The notes: generated by a model from the letters alone, not told the origin. A stretch of DNA of 64,000 nucleotides from Armatimonadota bacterium (GCA_016235455.1 JACRKZ010000057.1:24269-88268), one strand, 5' to 3'; shown: positions 1 to 9,099, counted from the first letter of the stretch. Numbers and translations: made by a program.

Positions 1-1
1 C

Positions 2-1360
2 GCGGAATCCGACGAGGCCGAAGAGGCGGGCGATGGCCGCCGGCGTTCGCGCCGCTCGCGGCCGCGACCCAAGAACGCCGATGTGCTGGGTCAGCCCGAC
101 GTCGAGTCCGACGGCGAGCCGGGCGACGATGAAGGGCGCGGCGAGCGCACTCAGCCGGCGGACGCCGCGGGTCTGGGTCTGGTGGTGCGTGTGGCGCCGC
201 CGGTTGATTTGGTCAACGAGACGCCCATCGAGGCCACGGCTCGGTTGCCGCGCCTGCAGAACTGCCTGGCTTCGGGCCTTGGCAGCGACGGCACGCAGTG
301 GATCTGGGTCTACCGCGCGGGCTCCGGCGGCACGCTGGAGCGCTTGACGCTGTGCGTCAACGACGCCGGCTGGCAGGCCGCGGTGCTCGACCAGGGTTTG
401 CCTGGTGACGCCGATCGTGCCGACCTGGCCGCCGCCGCCGAGGCCGGCGAGCAGCGCGTCGAGGTGACCATGGCCTACGGCCGGCGCCGCGTGCAGCAGG
501 CCGCTTCGATCAACGCCGAGCGCGGGCTGGCGCTGCCGACGTGCGCGTCCGCCGCCATGGCCTGGCTGGGCACCGGCCGTCGCGTCGAGGTCGAGGAAGA
601 GGTGGACGGCGAGACGCTGATCACCGTCGAATCGGCTCAGGTGCTGGCACTGCTGGAGCATCCGCTGATGGCCGGCTGGAGTGTGCGCGTCACACCGGAC
701 GGCGAGGCTACCGCGCAGTGGCTGGCTACGCGCCGACGGCGCAGCGCCTCGCGCCAGCGCAAGTTGCTCATCGATGATGTGGTGAACGCCTGGCTCGACG
801 AGGTGGGTTCGGCCACACTGGCCGAGCGTCTGCGGCTCCAGGCCTGGCTGCTGCGTCGTGCCAACCAGGACGAGCTGGCCGATGTGGCCACCGCCCTGGC
901 TGTCCAGCTCCTGGGCGACCGCGCCACGGACAACATGCTGCTGCGTGAGATCGTCTACCGCGCGCTAGGTGTGGCCCTGGACGAAGTGCGCGATTTGCGC
1001 CACGCTGAACGAGCCGAACGTCGTGATCGACCGGCGCCGGAGCGGACCGCCGCGGCGCCCGCAGTCACGGATGTCATCGACGTCGAAGCCGAGGACGACG
1101 AGGGCGATGAGCCCGACGAGTCGCCGGCCCGCGGCGAGCGGGAGTCGCGCGATGGCCGACGGCGAGATCGCCGCCGCCGTGGCGGACGCAACCGCCGTCG
1201 CGGCCCCGGTCGCGCCGTTGCTGGCAAGCGGTTGGTGGCCACGCGCTGCCGACGGCGGCGCCTGGCGGCCCAGCGTGTGCGTCAGACCACGGCTCGGCGA
1301 CTGACCGTGTCGCGAGCGCTGCTGGCGCGCAAGAACCGGGCGCATCGCCGCCGCCGGTAG
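2..1360 (+). CDS. Arg-rich-tailed protein of unknown function, 5' partial
   Basis: The frame is open from the left edge of the window (frame 2) to the stop at 1360, so the start lies outside. I do not recognise the family. The visible 452 residues begin with an acidic/basic low-complexity stretch, then an ordered alpha/beta region of roughly 300 residues, then an acidic segment (DVEAEDDEGDEPDE) and a strongly basic tail of about 75 residues dominated by Arg (RRRDRRRRGGRNRRRGPG). Such acidic-then-basic tails are common in RNA-binding or nucleoid-associated proteins, but no catalytic or binding motif is visible, so nucleic-acid binding is only an inference. The ATG at 83 in the ORF track is internal, because coding continues upstream of it. 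Confidence 0.6.
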   Translation, partial: AESDEAEEAGDGRRRSRRSRPRPKNADVLGQPDVESDGEPGDDEGRGERTQPADAAGLGLVVRVAPPVDLVNETPIEATARLPRLQNCLASGLGSDGTQWIWVYRAGSGGTLERLTLCVNDAGWQAAVLDQGLPGDADRADLAAAAEAGEQRVEVTMAYGRRRVQQAASINAERGLALPTCASAAMAWLGTGRRVEVEEEVDGETLITVESAQVLALLEHPLMAGWSVRVTPDGEATAQWLATRRRRSASRQRKLLIDDVVNAWLDEVGSATLAERLRLQAWLLRRANQDELADVATALAVQLLGDRATDNMLLREIVYRALGVALDEVRDLRHAERAERRDRPAPERTAAAPAVTDVIDVEAEDDEGDEPDESPARGERESRDGRRRDRRRRGGRNRRRGPGRAVAGKRLVATRCRRRRLAAQRVRQTTARRLTVSRALLARKNRAHRRRR

Positions 1361-1482
1361 CGCGCTCTCAGGATCGGTGCCGCCGGGCCAGATCGCCGCG
1401 CTCCCGCGTGGCGTCGGCCAGAGGCGAAGCCGGCGGCCGACCGATAGCGACGCTGTTGGTGAGGTCGTGTCTCCGACCCGAT

Positions 1483-1500
1483 GCCACGCTGGAGCGTGGC
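1483..1500. terminator. Short GC hairpin, possible terminator
   Basis: GCCACGC and GCGTGGC form a perfect 7-bp stem around a TGGA loop in the gap after the Arg-rich gene. There is no T-tract, so intrinsic termination is uncertain. Confidence 0.25.
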
Positions 1501-1540
1501 GGTCCGGCGCCAGCACCTGGTGGCCTGCCGCGGAGCCGAG

Positions 1541-2800
1541 ATGGAAGGTTACCCGTCGCGTGATGGGCTGGAGGGCATCGCCGCGGAGAAGCCGCGCGCC
1601 TTCCACATCATGACCAAGCCCATCGGGCCGTTGTGCAACCTCGACTGCACCTACTGCTTCTACCTCCGCAAGGAGTCACTCTACCCCGAGGCGCAGGGCG
1701 CCACTTGGCGCATGAGCGACGCCGTCCTCGAGACCTACATCAGGTCGTACATCGAGGCGCAAGACGTGCCCGAAGTGCACTTCGCCTGGCAGGGCGGCGA
1801 GCCGACGCTGCTGGGCGTGCCCTTCTTTGAGCGGGTGGTAGCGCTGCAGCGGCAGTATCGCCGGCCGGGCATGGTCATCCACAACGCCTTCCAGACCAAC
1901 GGCACGCTGCTCGACGACGCCTGGGGCGAGTTCCTTCACCGCCATCATTTCCTGGTGGGGTTGAGCCTGGATGGGCCGCGCGAGATCCACGACCACTTTC
2001 GCGTGGACAAGGGCGGCAAGCCGAGCTTCGACGCGGTCTACCGTGGGTTGGAGTGTCTGCGCCGCCATAGGGTCGAGCACAACATCCTCTGCGTGATCAA
2101 CCAGTACAACCAGAGCCGCGGGCTCGATGTCTACCGGTTCCTGCGCGGCGAGGGCGAGCGCTTCCTCCAGTTCATCCCAGCGCTGGAGCGGCTCGACGAC
2201 GGCACTCCGGCGCCGTGGAGCTGCGATGGGCCGGGGTACGGCGAGTTCCTGTGCGCGATCTTCGACGAGTGGGTCCGGCTTGATGTCGGCACGGTGTTTG
2301 TGCAGGCGTTCGACGTGGCACTGCGCGCCTGGTGCGGGCTCGACCCGGGCTTGTGCGTGTTCAGCGAGACCTGCGGCGCGGCCATGGCGCTGGAGCACAA
2401 CGGCGACCTGTACAGCTGCGACCACTTCGTCACGCCGCACAACAAGCTGGGCAACATCGTCGACACGCCGCTGAGCGAATTGGTGGCCCAACCGTTCCAG
2501 CGCCGGTTCGGCACCGACAAGCGCGATGCCCTGCCGGCCTACTGCCGCGAATGCAGCGTGCGGTTCGCCTGCAATGGCGGCTGCCCCAAGGAGCGTTGGG
2601 ACCGCACGCCTGCTGGCGAGCCCGGGCTGAGCTGCCTGTGCGCGGGCTACAAGCGGTTCTTTGGGCACATCGACGCGCCCATGCGGTTCATGGCCGGCGA
2701 GATCCAGGCGCAGCGACCACCGGCGGGCGTGATGCGCTGGGTGGCGCAGCGCGATGAGCGGGCCGCGCGGCGCCAGGCCGGTGCTGGTGGTGCCACATAG
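1541..2800 (+). CDS. Anaerobic sulfatase-maturase-like radical SAM/SPASM enzyme
   Basis: Predicted radical SAM enzyme of the anSME type, which oxidises a Ser or Cys in a sulfatase to formylglycine without oxygen in the cytoplasm. The 419-residue protein has the radical SAM cluster CNLDCTYC at residues 32-39 (CX3CX2C), an FQTNGT strand and SLDGP region typical of anSME, and a C-terminal SPASM-type cluster region (CRECSVRFACNGGCPKE, then further cysteines near SCLC). Length fits anSME (about 370-420). I start at 1541 (MEGYPSRDG) because the frame upstream is Arg-rich non-conserved sequence; the ORF track start at 1481 is an alternative. No sulfatase gene lies in this window, so its substrate must be encoded elsewhere. 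The related quinohemoprotein-maturase group is a less likely alternative. Confidence 0.85.
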   Translation: MEGYPSRDGLEGIAAEKPRAFHIMTKPIGPLCNLDCTYCFYLRKESLYPEAQGATWRMSDAVLETYIRSYIEAQDVPEVHFAWQGGEPTLLGVPFFERVVALQRQYRRPGMVIHNAFQTNGTLLDDAWGEFLHRHHFLVGLSLDGPREIHDHFRVDKGGKPSFDAVYRGLECLRRHRVEHNILCVINQYNQSRGLDVYRFLRGEGERFLQFIPALERLDDGTPAPWSCDGPGYGEFLCAIFDEWVRLDVGTVFVQAFDVALRAWCGLDPGLCVFSETCGAAMALEHNGDLYSCDHFVTPHNKLGNIVDTPLSELVAQPFQRRFGTDKRDALPAYCRECSVRFACNGGCPKERWDRTPAGEPGLSCLCAGYKRFFGHIDAPMRFMAGEIQAQRPPAGVMRWVAQRDERAARRQAGAGGAT

Positions 2801-2811
2801 CACCGCTAGCT

Positions 2812-2841
2812 CTGGCACCTGACCGCGCGGCTTGGTATACT
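2812..2841 (+). promoter_or_regulatory. Sigma70-like promoter upstream of FGGY kinase
   Basis: CTGGCA (2812-2817), an 18-nt spacer and TATACT (2836-2841) lie just before the kinase. The predicted transcript would have a leader of about 20 nt carrying GGGGAG. The -10 is good, the -35 only partial. Confidence 0.45.
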
Positions 2842-2867
2842 CGCTGCGTCGTGGGGAGCAGGTAGTC

Positions 2868-4403
2868 ATGGCCGGCAAGTATGTGATTGGCGTCGACGTT
2901 GGCACGCAGAGTCTGCGCGCCATGGTCTTCGACCTGAGCGGCAACCCGCTGGGCAGCGCCGCGCAGCCCTATACCACCTACCACGATCGTGTCTCCTGGG
3001 CCGAACAGGAGCCCGCCGACTGGTGGAACGCCGCCGTGGCTTGCGTGCACGGCGCCATGGCGCAGGCGGGGGTGCCGGCCGATGAGGTGGCCGGGCTCAG
3101 CGTCGATTCCACGAGCTGCACCGTTGTGCCGGTCAAGGCGGACGGTACGGTCCTGCGCAGGGCGCTGCTGTGGATGGATGTGCGCAGCGTGGCCCAGGCC
3201 GAACGTGTCACCGCCACTGGCCACGACCAGCTCAAGTACGTCAGCGGTGTCGAGTCCGCCGAATGGATGCTGCCCAAGGCCATGTGGCTCAAGGAGCACC
3301 AGCCCGAGATCTGGGCCGAGGCGGATCTAGTCATCGAGTGTCAGGACTGGCTGCTGCACCGACTCACGGGACGCTGGGTGGCCGCGCTCAACCAGGTCAC
3401 CTGCAAGTGGAACTACGCGGCGCCGTCGGGCGGCTGGCCGACCGATCTCCTGGCCGTGCTCGGTCTGGAGGATCTGGCCGCCAAGTGGCCCCAGGAGGTG
3501 CTGCCCATCGGTGCGCCGGTGGGCACCTTGACGCCGGCCGCGGCGGCGGCCCTCGGCCTGACCACCGACACGGTGGTGGCCCAGGGCGGCATCGACGCCT
3601 ACACGGGCATGTTAGGCCTGGGCGTGGTGGAGCCTGGGCAGATGGCGCTGGTCATGGGCACCTCCACCTGCCATCTGGCGCTGTGTGAGCGCGGGCTGTT
3701 CGACAGCCATGTGTGGGGCCCGTACCCCGACGCTCTGATGCCGGGCACCTGGGTGCTCGAAGGCGGGCAGACCACCACGGGCGCCATCGTCACCTGGTTC
3801 CGCGACCAGTTTGGGGCGCAGGCCGAGGCCGACGCCGAACGCCGCGGGGTCAGTGTGTGGGAAGTGCTCGACGAGCAGGCCGCCGCGGTGCCGGCGGGCA
3901 GCGAGGGGCTGGTCCTGCTGGATTGGTTCCAAGGCAACCGCACGCCGCTGCGTGACCCGCGTGCGCGGGGTGGGCTGGTCGGCCTGAGCCTCAAGCACAA
4001 CGCGGCGCACATCTTCCGGTCCATCTATGAGGGCACGGCGTACGGCACGCGGCACATCCTAGACGATCTGACCGCGGCGGGCTTCCAGGCCAGCGGCATC
4101 TTCGCCTGCGGTGGCGGCACCAAGTCGGCGCTGTGGCTGCAGATCCATGCCGATGTGTGTGGCGTGCCGCTGTACCTGACCAAGGTGGCCGATGCGACCT
4201 GCCTGGGCACGGCCGTGGCCGCCGCGGCCGGTGCCGGCTGCTACGACGGGGTGGTGGCCGCGGCGCGCGCCATGGTGCAGGTAGAGCGCGAGATCCAGCC
4301 CGACCCGGCCATGGCCGAGGCCTACGAACCTTACTACCGCAACTACGTCGGGCTGTATCCGGCGCTGGTGGAGACCATGCACGATTTGGCGGACCGCGGG
4401 TGA
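2868..4403 (+). CDS. FGGY-family carbohydrate kinase, ribulokinase-like
   Basis: ATP-dependent kinase of the FGGY family acting on a free sugar or sugar alcohol in the cytoplasm; the closest look is to pentulose kinases of the ribulokinase group. The 511-residue protein starts with the phosphate-1 loop VIGVDVGTQSLRAMVFD, has the conserved LLWMDVRS and SGVESAEWMLPKAMWL blocks, the FGGY-type motif QGGIDAYTGMLG near residue 240, and the C-terminal adenosine motif ACGGGTKSALWLQ. ATG at 2868 is chosen for the GGGGAGCAGG ribosome site; the track start at 2832 lies inside the promoter. The next gene begins on its stop codon (TGATG), suggesting cotranscription. Exact sugar substrate cannot be read from sequence. 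Confidence 0.88.
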   Translation: MAGKYVIGVDVGTQSLRAMVFDLSGNPLGSAAQPYTTYHDRVSWAEQEPADWWNAAVACVHGAMAQAGVPADEVAGLSVDSTSCTVVPVKADGTVLRRALLWMDVRSVAQAERVTATGHDQLKYVSGVESAEWMLPKAMWLKEHQPEIWAEADLVIECQDWLLHRLTGRWVAALNQVTCKWNYAAPSGGWPTDLLAVLGLEDLAAKWPQEVLPIGAPVGTLTPAAAAALGLTTDTVVAQGGIDAYTGMLGLGVVEPGQMALVMGTSTCHLALCERGLFDSHVWGPYPDALMPGTWVLEGGQTTTGAIVTWFRDQFGAQAEADAERRGVSVWEVLDEQAAAVPAGSEGLVLLDWFQGNRTPLRDPRARGGLVGLSLKHNAAHIFRSIYEGTAYGTRHILDDLTAAGFQASGIFACGGGTKSALWLQIHADVCGVPLYLTKVADATCLGTAVAAAAGAGCYDGVVAAARAMVQVEREIQPDPAMAEAYEPYYRNYVGLYPALVETMHDLADRG

Positions 4404-4921
4404 TGATGACACGGCGCAAGCGACAGCGTGGCGGCTGTTTGGGTCGCATGGTGGGCGTGGCCGCGGCGGCCGCTCTGGTGGCTGTGCCGGTGGGTCTGGC
4501 GCTGCCTGATGACCTCGTGGGCCGGGTGCTGGCGACCGTCTATCCGGGCGGTGGCTGGGATCTCGGCGACCCGCAGTTGGTCGAGAGTTGGCGCTGGATC
4601 ATCGGCGGTGCGGCCGGCCTGCTGGCGGCGCTGGCGCTGGTGGTGCTGAGCGCCGTGGCGCGGCGGCGGAGCAGACGAGCGGTGCGGCGCGACACGGTCG
4701 AGGCGCAACTGGCCAAGGCGGTTCGCGGGGGCGACCTGGAGACGGTCCGCGCCTGCGCCGAGCAGTTGAGCGTGACGGCCGGTGCCGAAGCAGTGCCGGT
4801 GCTCATGGCGGCGCTAGAGGCGCCGCTGGACGATGAGACACGACGCGCGTTGGCGGCGGCCCTCTACCGGTTGGGCCGAGCCGTCACGGCGGAGATCTCG
4901 CCGCGACCGAGACGGGTCTGA
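4403..4921 (+). CDS. Small two-helix membrane protein, unknown
   Basis: A 172-residue protein I do not recognise. It has a basic N-terminus (MMTRRKRQRGG), one hydrophobic helix around residues 14-36, a short polar stretch, a second helix near residues 60-85 (GGAAGLLAALALVVLSAVA) and a basic, helical cytoplasmic tail that looks like one or two HEAT-type alpha hairpins (EAQLAKAVRGGDLETVRACAEQL). The ATG overlaps the kinase stop by one base (TGATG), so translation is likely coupled. The track extends this frame back to 4133, but that part is antiparallel noise inside the kinase gene. The downstream response regulator follows after 60 nt. Confidence 0.6.
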   Translation: MMTRRKRQRGGCLGRMVGVAAAAALVAVPVGLALPDDLVGRVLATVYPGGGWDLGDPQLVESWRWIIGGAAGLLAALALVVLSAVARRRSRRAVRRDTVEAQLAKAVRGGDLETVRACAEQLSVTAGAEAVPVLMAALEAPLDDETRRALAAALYRLGRAVTAEISPRPRRV

Positions 4922-4981
4922 GGCGAGCGGCCGCGGCGCGTAAGCCGTGGCCAGGCCGAGTACAGCGAGGGTGAGGCAGTC

Positions 4982-5350
4982 ATGGCCAAGACGATACTGG
5001 TCGCCGATGATGAAGTCCATATCGTGCGCATACTCAAGGACACGCTGGAGAAGCGCGGCTATCGGGTAGTCACCGCCGCCGACGGTCGAGAGGCTGTCGA
5101 CCTGGCCGTCGCCGAGCAGCCGGATCTGATCTTCCTCGACGTCATGATGCCGCACCTGAGCGGGTTCGAGGTCTGCCAGACGCTGCGCGGCGAGCACGGC
5201 TTGACCACGCCCATCTTCCTGCTCACCGCACGCGGTCAGGAGCGCGACCTGACCATGGGCCAAGAGGCCGGTGCCGACCGCTACCTGACCAAGCCGTTCA
5301 GCCCGCGCAGCCTGGCTGACCTGGTCGATGAGACCCTTGGCGGCGCCTGA
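4982..5350 (+). CDS. Stand-alone CheY-like response regulator
   Basis: Single receiver domain of 122 residues with no output domain. All receiver landmarks are visible: the acidic pair in VADDE (residues 9-10), phospho-acceptor Asp53 in FLDVMMP, Thr82 in LLTARG and Lys104 in TKPF. It would be phosphorylated by a histidine kinase not present in this window and act by protein contact. A GAGGGTGAGG ribosome site precedes the ATG. Its last 23 nt overlap the start of the CCA-adding enzyme gene, so the two are probably translated from one mRNA. Confidence 0.92.
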   Translation: MAKTILVADDEVHIVRILKDTLEKRGYRVVTAADGREAVDLAVAEQPDLIFLDVMMPHLSGFEVCQTLRGEHGLTTPIFLLTARGQERDLTMGQEAGADRYLTKPFSPRSLADLVDETLGGA

Positions 5351-6587
5351 GCCGCGCACCGTACCCCTGGACCGACTGGGTGCGCTCGCTTGCGAGCGCC
5401 TGCGCACCGTAGCCCGCGCGGCCGGCGGGCGGGCGTGGTTGGTTGGCGGTGCGGTGCGTGATCTGCTTCTGAAGCGGCCCGTGGGCGATCTCGACGTCGT
5501 CGTCGAATCGCCGGCCGACGCTGTCGCCGCGCGCTTGCCGGTCGAGGTGGTGGCGCGCAGCCAGTTCGGTACGGTGGTCATCCGTTGGCCCGACGGCGAC
5601 GAATGGGATCTGGTCACCGCGCGCTCGGAGGCCTACGCCCATCCGGCGGCCCTGCCCACCGTCGCGCCGGGCGATCTCTCGCAGGATCTGGCGCGCCGCG
5701 ACTTCACGGTGAACGCCATGGCCGCGGCCTTGGCCGACGACAACTGGGGCGGGCTGACCGACCGTCACGACGGCCTGCGCGACTTGGCCGCGGGACGGCT
5801 GCGCGTGCTCCACGAGCAGAGCTTTGTCGACGACCCCACGCGCATGTTCCGCCTCCATCGCTATGCGGCGCGGCTGGGCTTCTCGCCCGACAAGAGCCAG
5901 CGCGCCTGGTTCTTCCGCGCCCAGCGCGTGGGCGCGCTGGCGCGCTTGAGTGGCGAGCGCGTGCGGGCCGAACTGGAGCGCTCACTGAGTGGCGACGACT
6001 GGTTCGTCCAGTTGCGCGCGTTGCTCAACAGCGGCCTGCTGGCCATGGTTATGCCGCGCGTGGTCAGCCCCGATAGCCGGTGCGCGCCGCTGGAGGAGGC
6101 TGTGGCAGCCTGGCAGGGCGCGGGCTGGCCTCTGCCGCCGCTGCTGTGGCTGGTGCGACTCGAGCTGGCGCTGCCTGTGCGGCGCGATCAGCGCGACAGC
6201 ATGGCCGCGCGCCTGGCCGAGCGGCTCAGCCTGACCGAGGCACAACGCAGCCTGCTGGCCACGCCGCTGCTGCCACCGCTCGATCCAGATGGGCCGCCGT
6301 CGCGCCTGGCGGCCCATCTCGATGGCGTAACCGACGCGCAACTGCTCCTGCTCATGTGCCACTCACCGAGGCTGGCCGAACCTGTGGTAACCTATCGACG
6401 GTACCACCAGGCGCTGCGCCCAACGCTGCGCGGCGACGACCTGCGCGCCATGGGGCTCGAACCGGGCCCGGCCATGGGCCGCGTGCTGGCCGAGCTGCGC
6501 GCCGCGCGCATCGACGGTCACGTCGCCGACGACGACGCCGAGCGCGAACTGGCGCTGGCGCTGGTGGCGAGGGAACGCGATGCCTGA
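5328..6587 (+). CDS. cca: CCA tRNA nucleotidyltransferase / poly(A) polymerase family
   Basis: Class II nucleotidyltransferase that adds or repairs the 3' CCA of tRNA. The 419-residue protein has GGAVRDLLL, the metal-binding DLDVVV, the RRDFTVNAMA motif and the DDPTRMFR RNA-binding/ATP-selection region in the first 190 residues, followed by a helical neck-body-tail part. Start at 5328 overlaps the response regulator by 23 nt. The enzyme would be needed here because both tRNA genes in the window end without an encoded CCA. Sequence alone does not exclude a poly(A) polymerase or an A-adding/CC-adding half enzyme. Its end overlaps the protease gene by 8 nt. Confidence 0.9.
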   Translation: MRPLAAPEPRTVPLDRLGALACERLRTVARAAGGRAWLVGGAVRDLLLKRPVGDLDVVVESPADAVAARLPVEVVARSQFGTVVIRWPDGDEWDLVTARSEAYAHPAALPTVAPGDLSQDLARRDFTVNAMAAALADDNWGGLTDRHDGLRDLAAGRLRVLHEQSFVDDPTRMFRLHRYAARLGFSPDKSQRAWFFRAQRVGALARLSGERVRAELERSLSGDDWFVQLRALLNSGLLAMVMPRVVSPDSRCAPLEEAVAAWQGAGWPLPPLLWLVRLELALPVRRDQRDSMAARLAERLSLTEAQRSLLATPLLPPLDPDGPPSRLAAHLDGVTDAQLLLLMCHSPRLAEPVVTYRRYHQALRPTLRGDDLRAMGLEPGPAMGRVLAELRAARIDGHVADDDAERELALALVARERDA

Positions 6588-7281
6588 GGACCCGACACGG
6601 CTGGTGGTGAAGCTGATCATCACGCTGCCGATCTTCATGTTCAGTCTGACGGTGCATGAGTTCGCCCACGGCTGGATGGCGCGTCGCTTCGGCGACCACA
6701 CCGCCGAGGACGCCGGCCGGCTGACGCTCGACCCGCGCGCGCACATCGACCCGTTCGGCCTGCTGCTGTTCATCTTCGCCTCGCTCACGGGGTTCGGCTT
6801 CGGCTGGGCCAAGCCCGTGCCGGTCAATCTGGGCAACTGCCGCAACCCGCTGCGGGCCATGTTCTGGGTGGCGGCAGCAGGGCCGCTGAGCAACTTGCTC
6901 CAGGCCGCGCTGGCGGTGCTCGTGTTGCTCGTGCTCAAGCTCGCCGGCGTGGGCATGTTGTCCGTGGCCATGCTGGGCAATGCCGGGCTGCTGGTGCTGG
7001 GCGAGCCGCTGGGCGTCGGTCTGACCATCGGCGCGCTGGCCAGCTACTACCTGATCATCAACCTGGCGCTGATGCTGTTCAACCTGATCCCGCTGCCGCC
7101 GCTGGATGGCGGGCGCATCGCCGTCAGTCTGTTGCCGTATCGCTTCGCCAAGCCGCTGGCGCAGTTGGAGCAGTACGGGTTCATCATCCTGATCGTCCTG
7201 CTCCAGGTGGGCGTGACCAAGGTGCTCGTCGGCGCCCCGCTGGTCTACGTCATCACCCACCTGGCGAAGGCGCTGGGCTGA
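6580..7281 (+). CDS. Site-2 protease family (M50) membrane metalloprotease
   Basis: Intramembrane zinc metalloprotease-like protein of 233 residues. The zinc motif HEFAH is at residues 26-30 within the first membrane helix, and the third ligand motif LIPLPPLDGGR lies near residue 170 in a later helix. There are about five to six hydrophobic segments and no PDZ domain, so it matches the small YdjJ/Rip-like subgroup rather than RseP. The gene overlaps cca by 8 nt and has GAGGGAA before its ATG. It precedes trpS-scpA-scpB, an order seen in several Gram-positive and environmental phyla. The substrate is unknown. Confidence 0.9.
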   Translation: MPEDPTRLVVKLIITLPIFMFSLTVHEFAHGWMARRFGDHTAEDAGRLTLDPRAHIDPFGLLLFIFASLTGFGFGWAKPVPVNLGNCRNPLRAMFWVAAAGPLSNLLQAALAVLVLLVLKLAGVGMLSVAMLGNAGLLVLGEPLGVGLTIGALASYYLIINLALMLFNLIPLPPLDGGRIAVSLLPYRFAKPLAQLEQYGFIILIVLLQVGVTKVLVGAPLVYVITHLAKALG

Positions 7282-7348
7282 GTGTCGCCCTGGCCGGCCC
7301 CAGCTCAGCGGGCATCGATCGTTGCGTGGCCAGACGAGGAGTGAGTTC

Positions 7349-8329
7349 ATGCCCAAGCGGGTGCTATCGGGAGTCAAGCCGTCGGCCGAGATGATGCATC
7401 TCGGCAACTGGTTCGGCGCCGTGCGTCAGTTCGTGGAGTTGCAGGCGACGGAGGACAACTACATCTTCATCGCCGACTACCACGCCATGACGACCGTCCA
7501 CGATGCCAAGCAGTTGCGCGCCAACAGCCTGGAGATCGCCACGCAGTACATGGCCTGCGGGCTCGACCCCGCGCACACCGTACTGTGGCGCCAGAGCGAT
7601 GTGCCCGAGGTCTGTGAGCTGACCTGGCTGCTCTCGTGCGTCACCGGCATGGGCCTGCTGGAGCGGGCTCATGGCTACAAGTCGGCCAGGCAGGAGGGCC
7701 GCGATGTGTCGATGGGCCTGTTCTGCTACCCCGTGCTCATGGCCGCCGACATCCTGGCCTACGAGGCCGACATTGTGCCGGTGGGCGAAGACCAGGTGCA
7801 GCATGTCGAGATGACCCGCGACATGGCTGAGCGCTTCAACAACACCTATGGCGATACGCTGAAGCTGCCTGCCTATCGGCTGGCCAAGGGCGCGCTGCGG
7901 GTGCCGGGCGTCGATGGGCAGAAAATGTCCAAGAGCTACGGCAACACCATCGGCCTGTTTGAGCCCGAAGGCGCCATGAAGAAGAAGATCATGGGCATCG
8001 TCACCGATTCGACGCCCATGGGCACGCCGCTGGACCCGGACAAGTGCACGGTGTTCGCGCTGCACACGCTGTTCCCCGGCGACGACCTGGAGGAGTTGCG
8101 CGCGGCCTATCTGTCTGGCACCATCGGCTATGGCGGCGCCAAGAAGGCGCTGCTGACCAAGGTGCTCGACGCGCTGGCGCCGATTCGCGCGCGCTATGAC
8201 GAGCTCAAGCGCGACCCGAGCTACGTGGCCGACGTGCTGCGCGAGGGCGCGGTCAAGGCCCGCCTCGTGGCGCGCCGCACCATGGACGCCTGCCGATTGG
8301 CCGCCGGCTTCGCTGACCCAGTCGGATGA
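7349..8329 (+). CDS. trpS: Tryptophanyl-tRNA synthetase
   Basis: Class I aminoacyl-tRNA synthetase that charges tRNA-Trp in the cytoplasm. At 326 residues it has the usual compact length. The HIGH-equivalent is in SGVKPSAEMMHLGNWFGAV near the N-terminus, the adenylate-site GEDQVQHVEMTRD block is present, and the KMSKS loop is QKMSKSYGNTI. ATG 7349 is chosen because it has GAGGAGTGAG 5 nt upstream and because the family starts right before this motif; the track start (7322) is upstream. Its stop overlaps scpA by ATGA. Confidence 0.96.
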   Translation: MPKRVLSGVKPSAEMMHLGNWFGAVRQFVELQATEDNYIFIADYHAMTTVHDAKQLRANSLEIATQYMACGLDPAHTVLWRQSDVPEVCELTWLLSCVTGMGLLERAHGYKSARQEGRDVSMGLFCYPVLMAADILAYEADIVPVGEDQVQHVEMTRDMAERFNNTYGDTLKLPAYRLAKGALRVPGVDGQKMSKSYGNTIGLFEPEGAMKKKIMGIVTDSTPMGTPLDPDKCTVFALHTLFPGDDLEELRAAYLSGTIGYGGAKKALLTKVLDALAPIRARYDELKRDPSYVADVLREGAVKARLVARRTMDACRLAAGFADPVG

Positions 8330-9099
8330 GCGCCGTACCAGCACCGGTCCCAGCCGTCGCCGACGACGACCGCCGCTACCGCGGCTATGTGGTTGACCTG
8401 GAGGCGTTCTCCGGGCCGCTGGACCTGCTGCTGTCGCTGATCCGGCGCGAGCAGGTGGATGTCTTCGACATCCCCATCGCCCAGATCACCGACCAGTACC
8501 TGGCGGCGCTGGTGGGTATGCACGACAACCGGGTCACGGTGACCGGCGAATTCATGGTCATGGCGGCCACCTTGATGCAGATCAAGGCGCGCATGTTGTT
8601 GCCCCGGCCGCCGGTGGCCGAGGGCGAGGAGCCGCCCGAAGACCCGCGTGCCGAGCTGGTGCGCATGCTGCTCGACTACGAGGCGTTCCGCGAGGCGGCG
8701 CGCTTGCTGGACGACCTGGCGCAGCAGCGCAGCCGCATGGTGCAGGTGCCGGGCGAGGAGGTCGATACCGGCCCGCGCGACCTCAAACCGGTCAACGTGA
8801 CGGCGCTGTTCGAAGCGTTCGAGCGCGTGCTGAAGCGTTCGGTGCCGCCGGAGGTGCCGCGCGTGCGTGAGCAGGAGTTCACCGTCGCACAGCAGGCGGT
8901 GCGGCTGCTGACGCTCACGGCGCTGGGCGCGGTGAGTTTCGAGCAAGTATTCACCGGTCGGCCGAGCCGTCTGGAGGTGGTCGTCACCTTCATGGCCGTG
9001 CTCGACCTGGTGCGTGGCGGGCGGCTGGTGGCCGAGCAGAGCCGCGTGTTTGGCGAGATTGTGTTGCGCCGACCCCAAGGAGCCGAGCAGCGTGGTTGA
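8326..9099 (+). CDS. scpA: Segregation and condensation protein A
   Basis: Kleisin subunit of the bacterial condensin SMC-ScpAB, which bridges SMC heads and helps chromosome segregation. The 257-residue protein has the ScpA hallmark FSGPLDLLLSLIRREQVDVFDIPIAQITDQYL-type N-terminal helix bundle, the MAATLMQIKARMLLP helix, and a C-terminal winged-helix with VVVTFMAVLDLVRGG. It starts in an ATGA overlap with trpS and ends within the beginning of scpB. No smc gene is in the window. Confidence 0.95.
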   Translation: MSAVPAPVPAVADDDRRYRGYVVDLEAFSGPLDLLLSLIRREQVDVFDIPIAQITDQYLAALVGMHDNRVTVTGEFMVMAATLMQIKARMLLPRPPVAEGEEPPEDPRAELVRMLLDYEAFREAARLLDDLAQQRSRMVQVPGEEVDTGPRDLKPVNVTALFEAFERVLKRSVPPEVPRVREQEFTVAQQAVRLLTLTALGAVSFEQVFTGRPSRLEVVVTFMAVLDLVRGGRLVAEQSRVFGEIVLRRPQGAEQRG

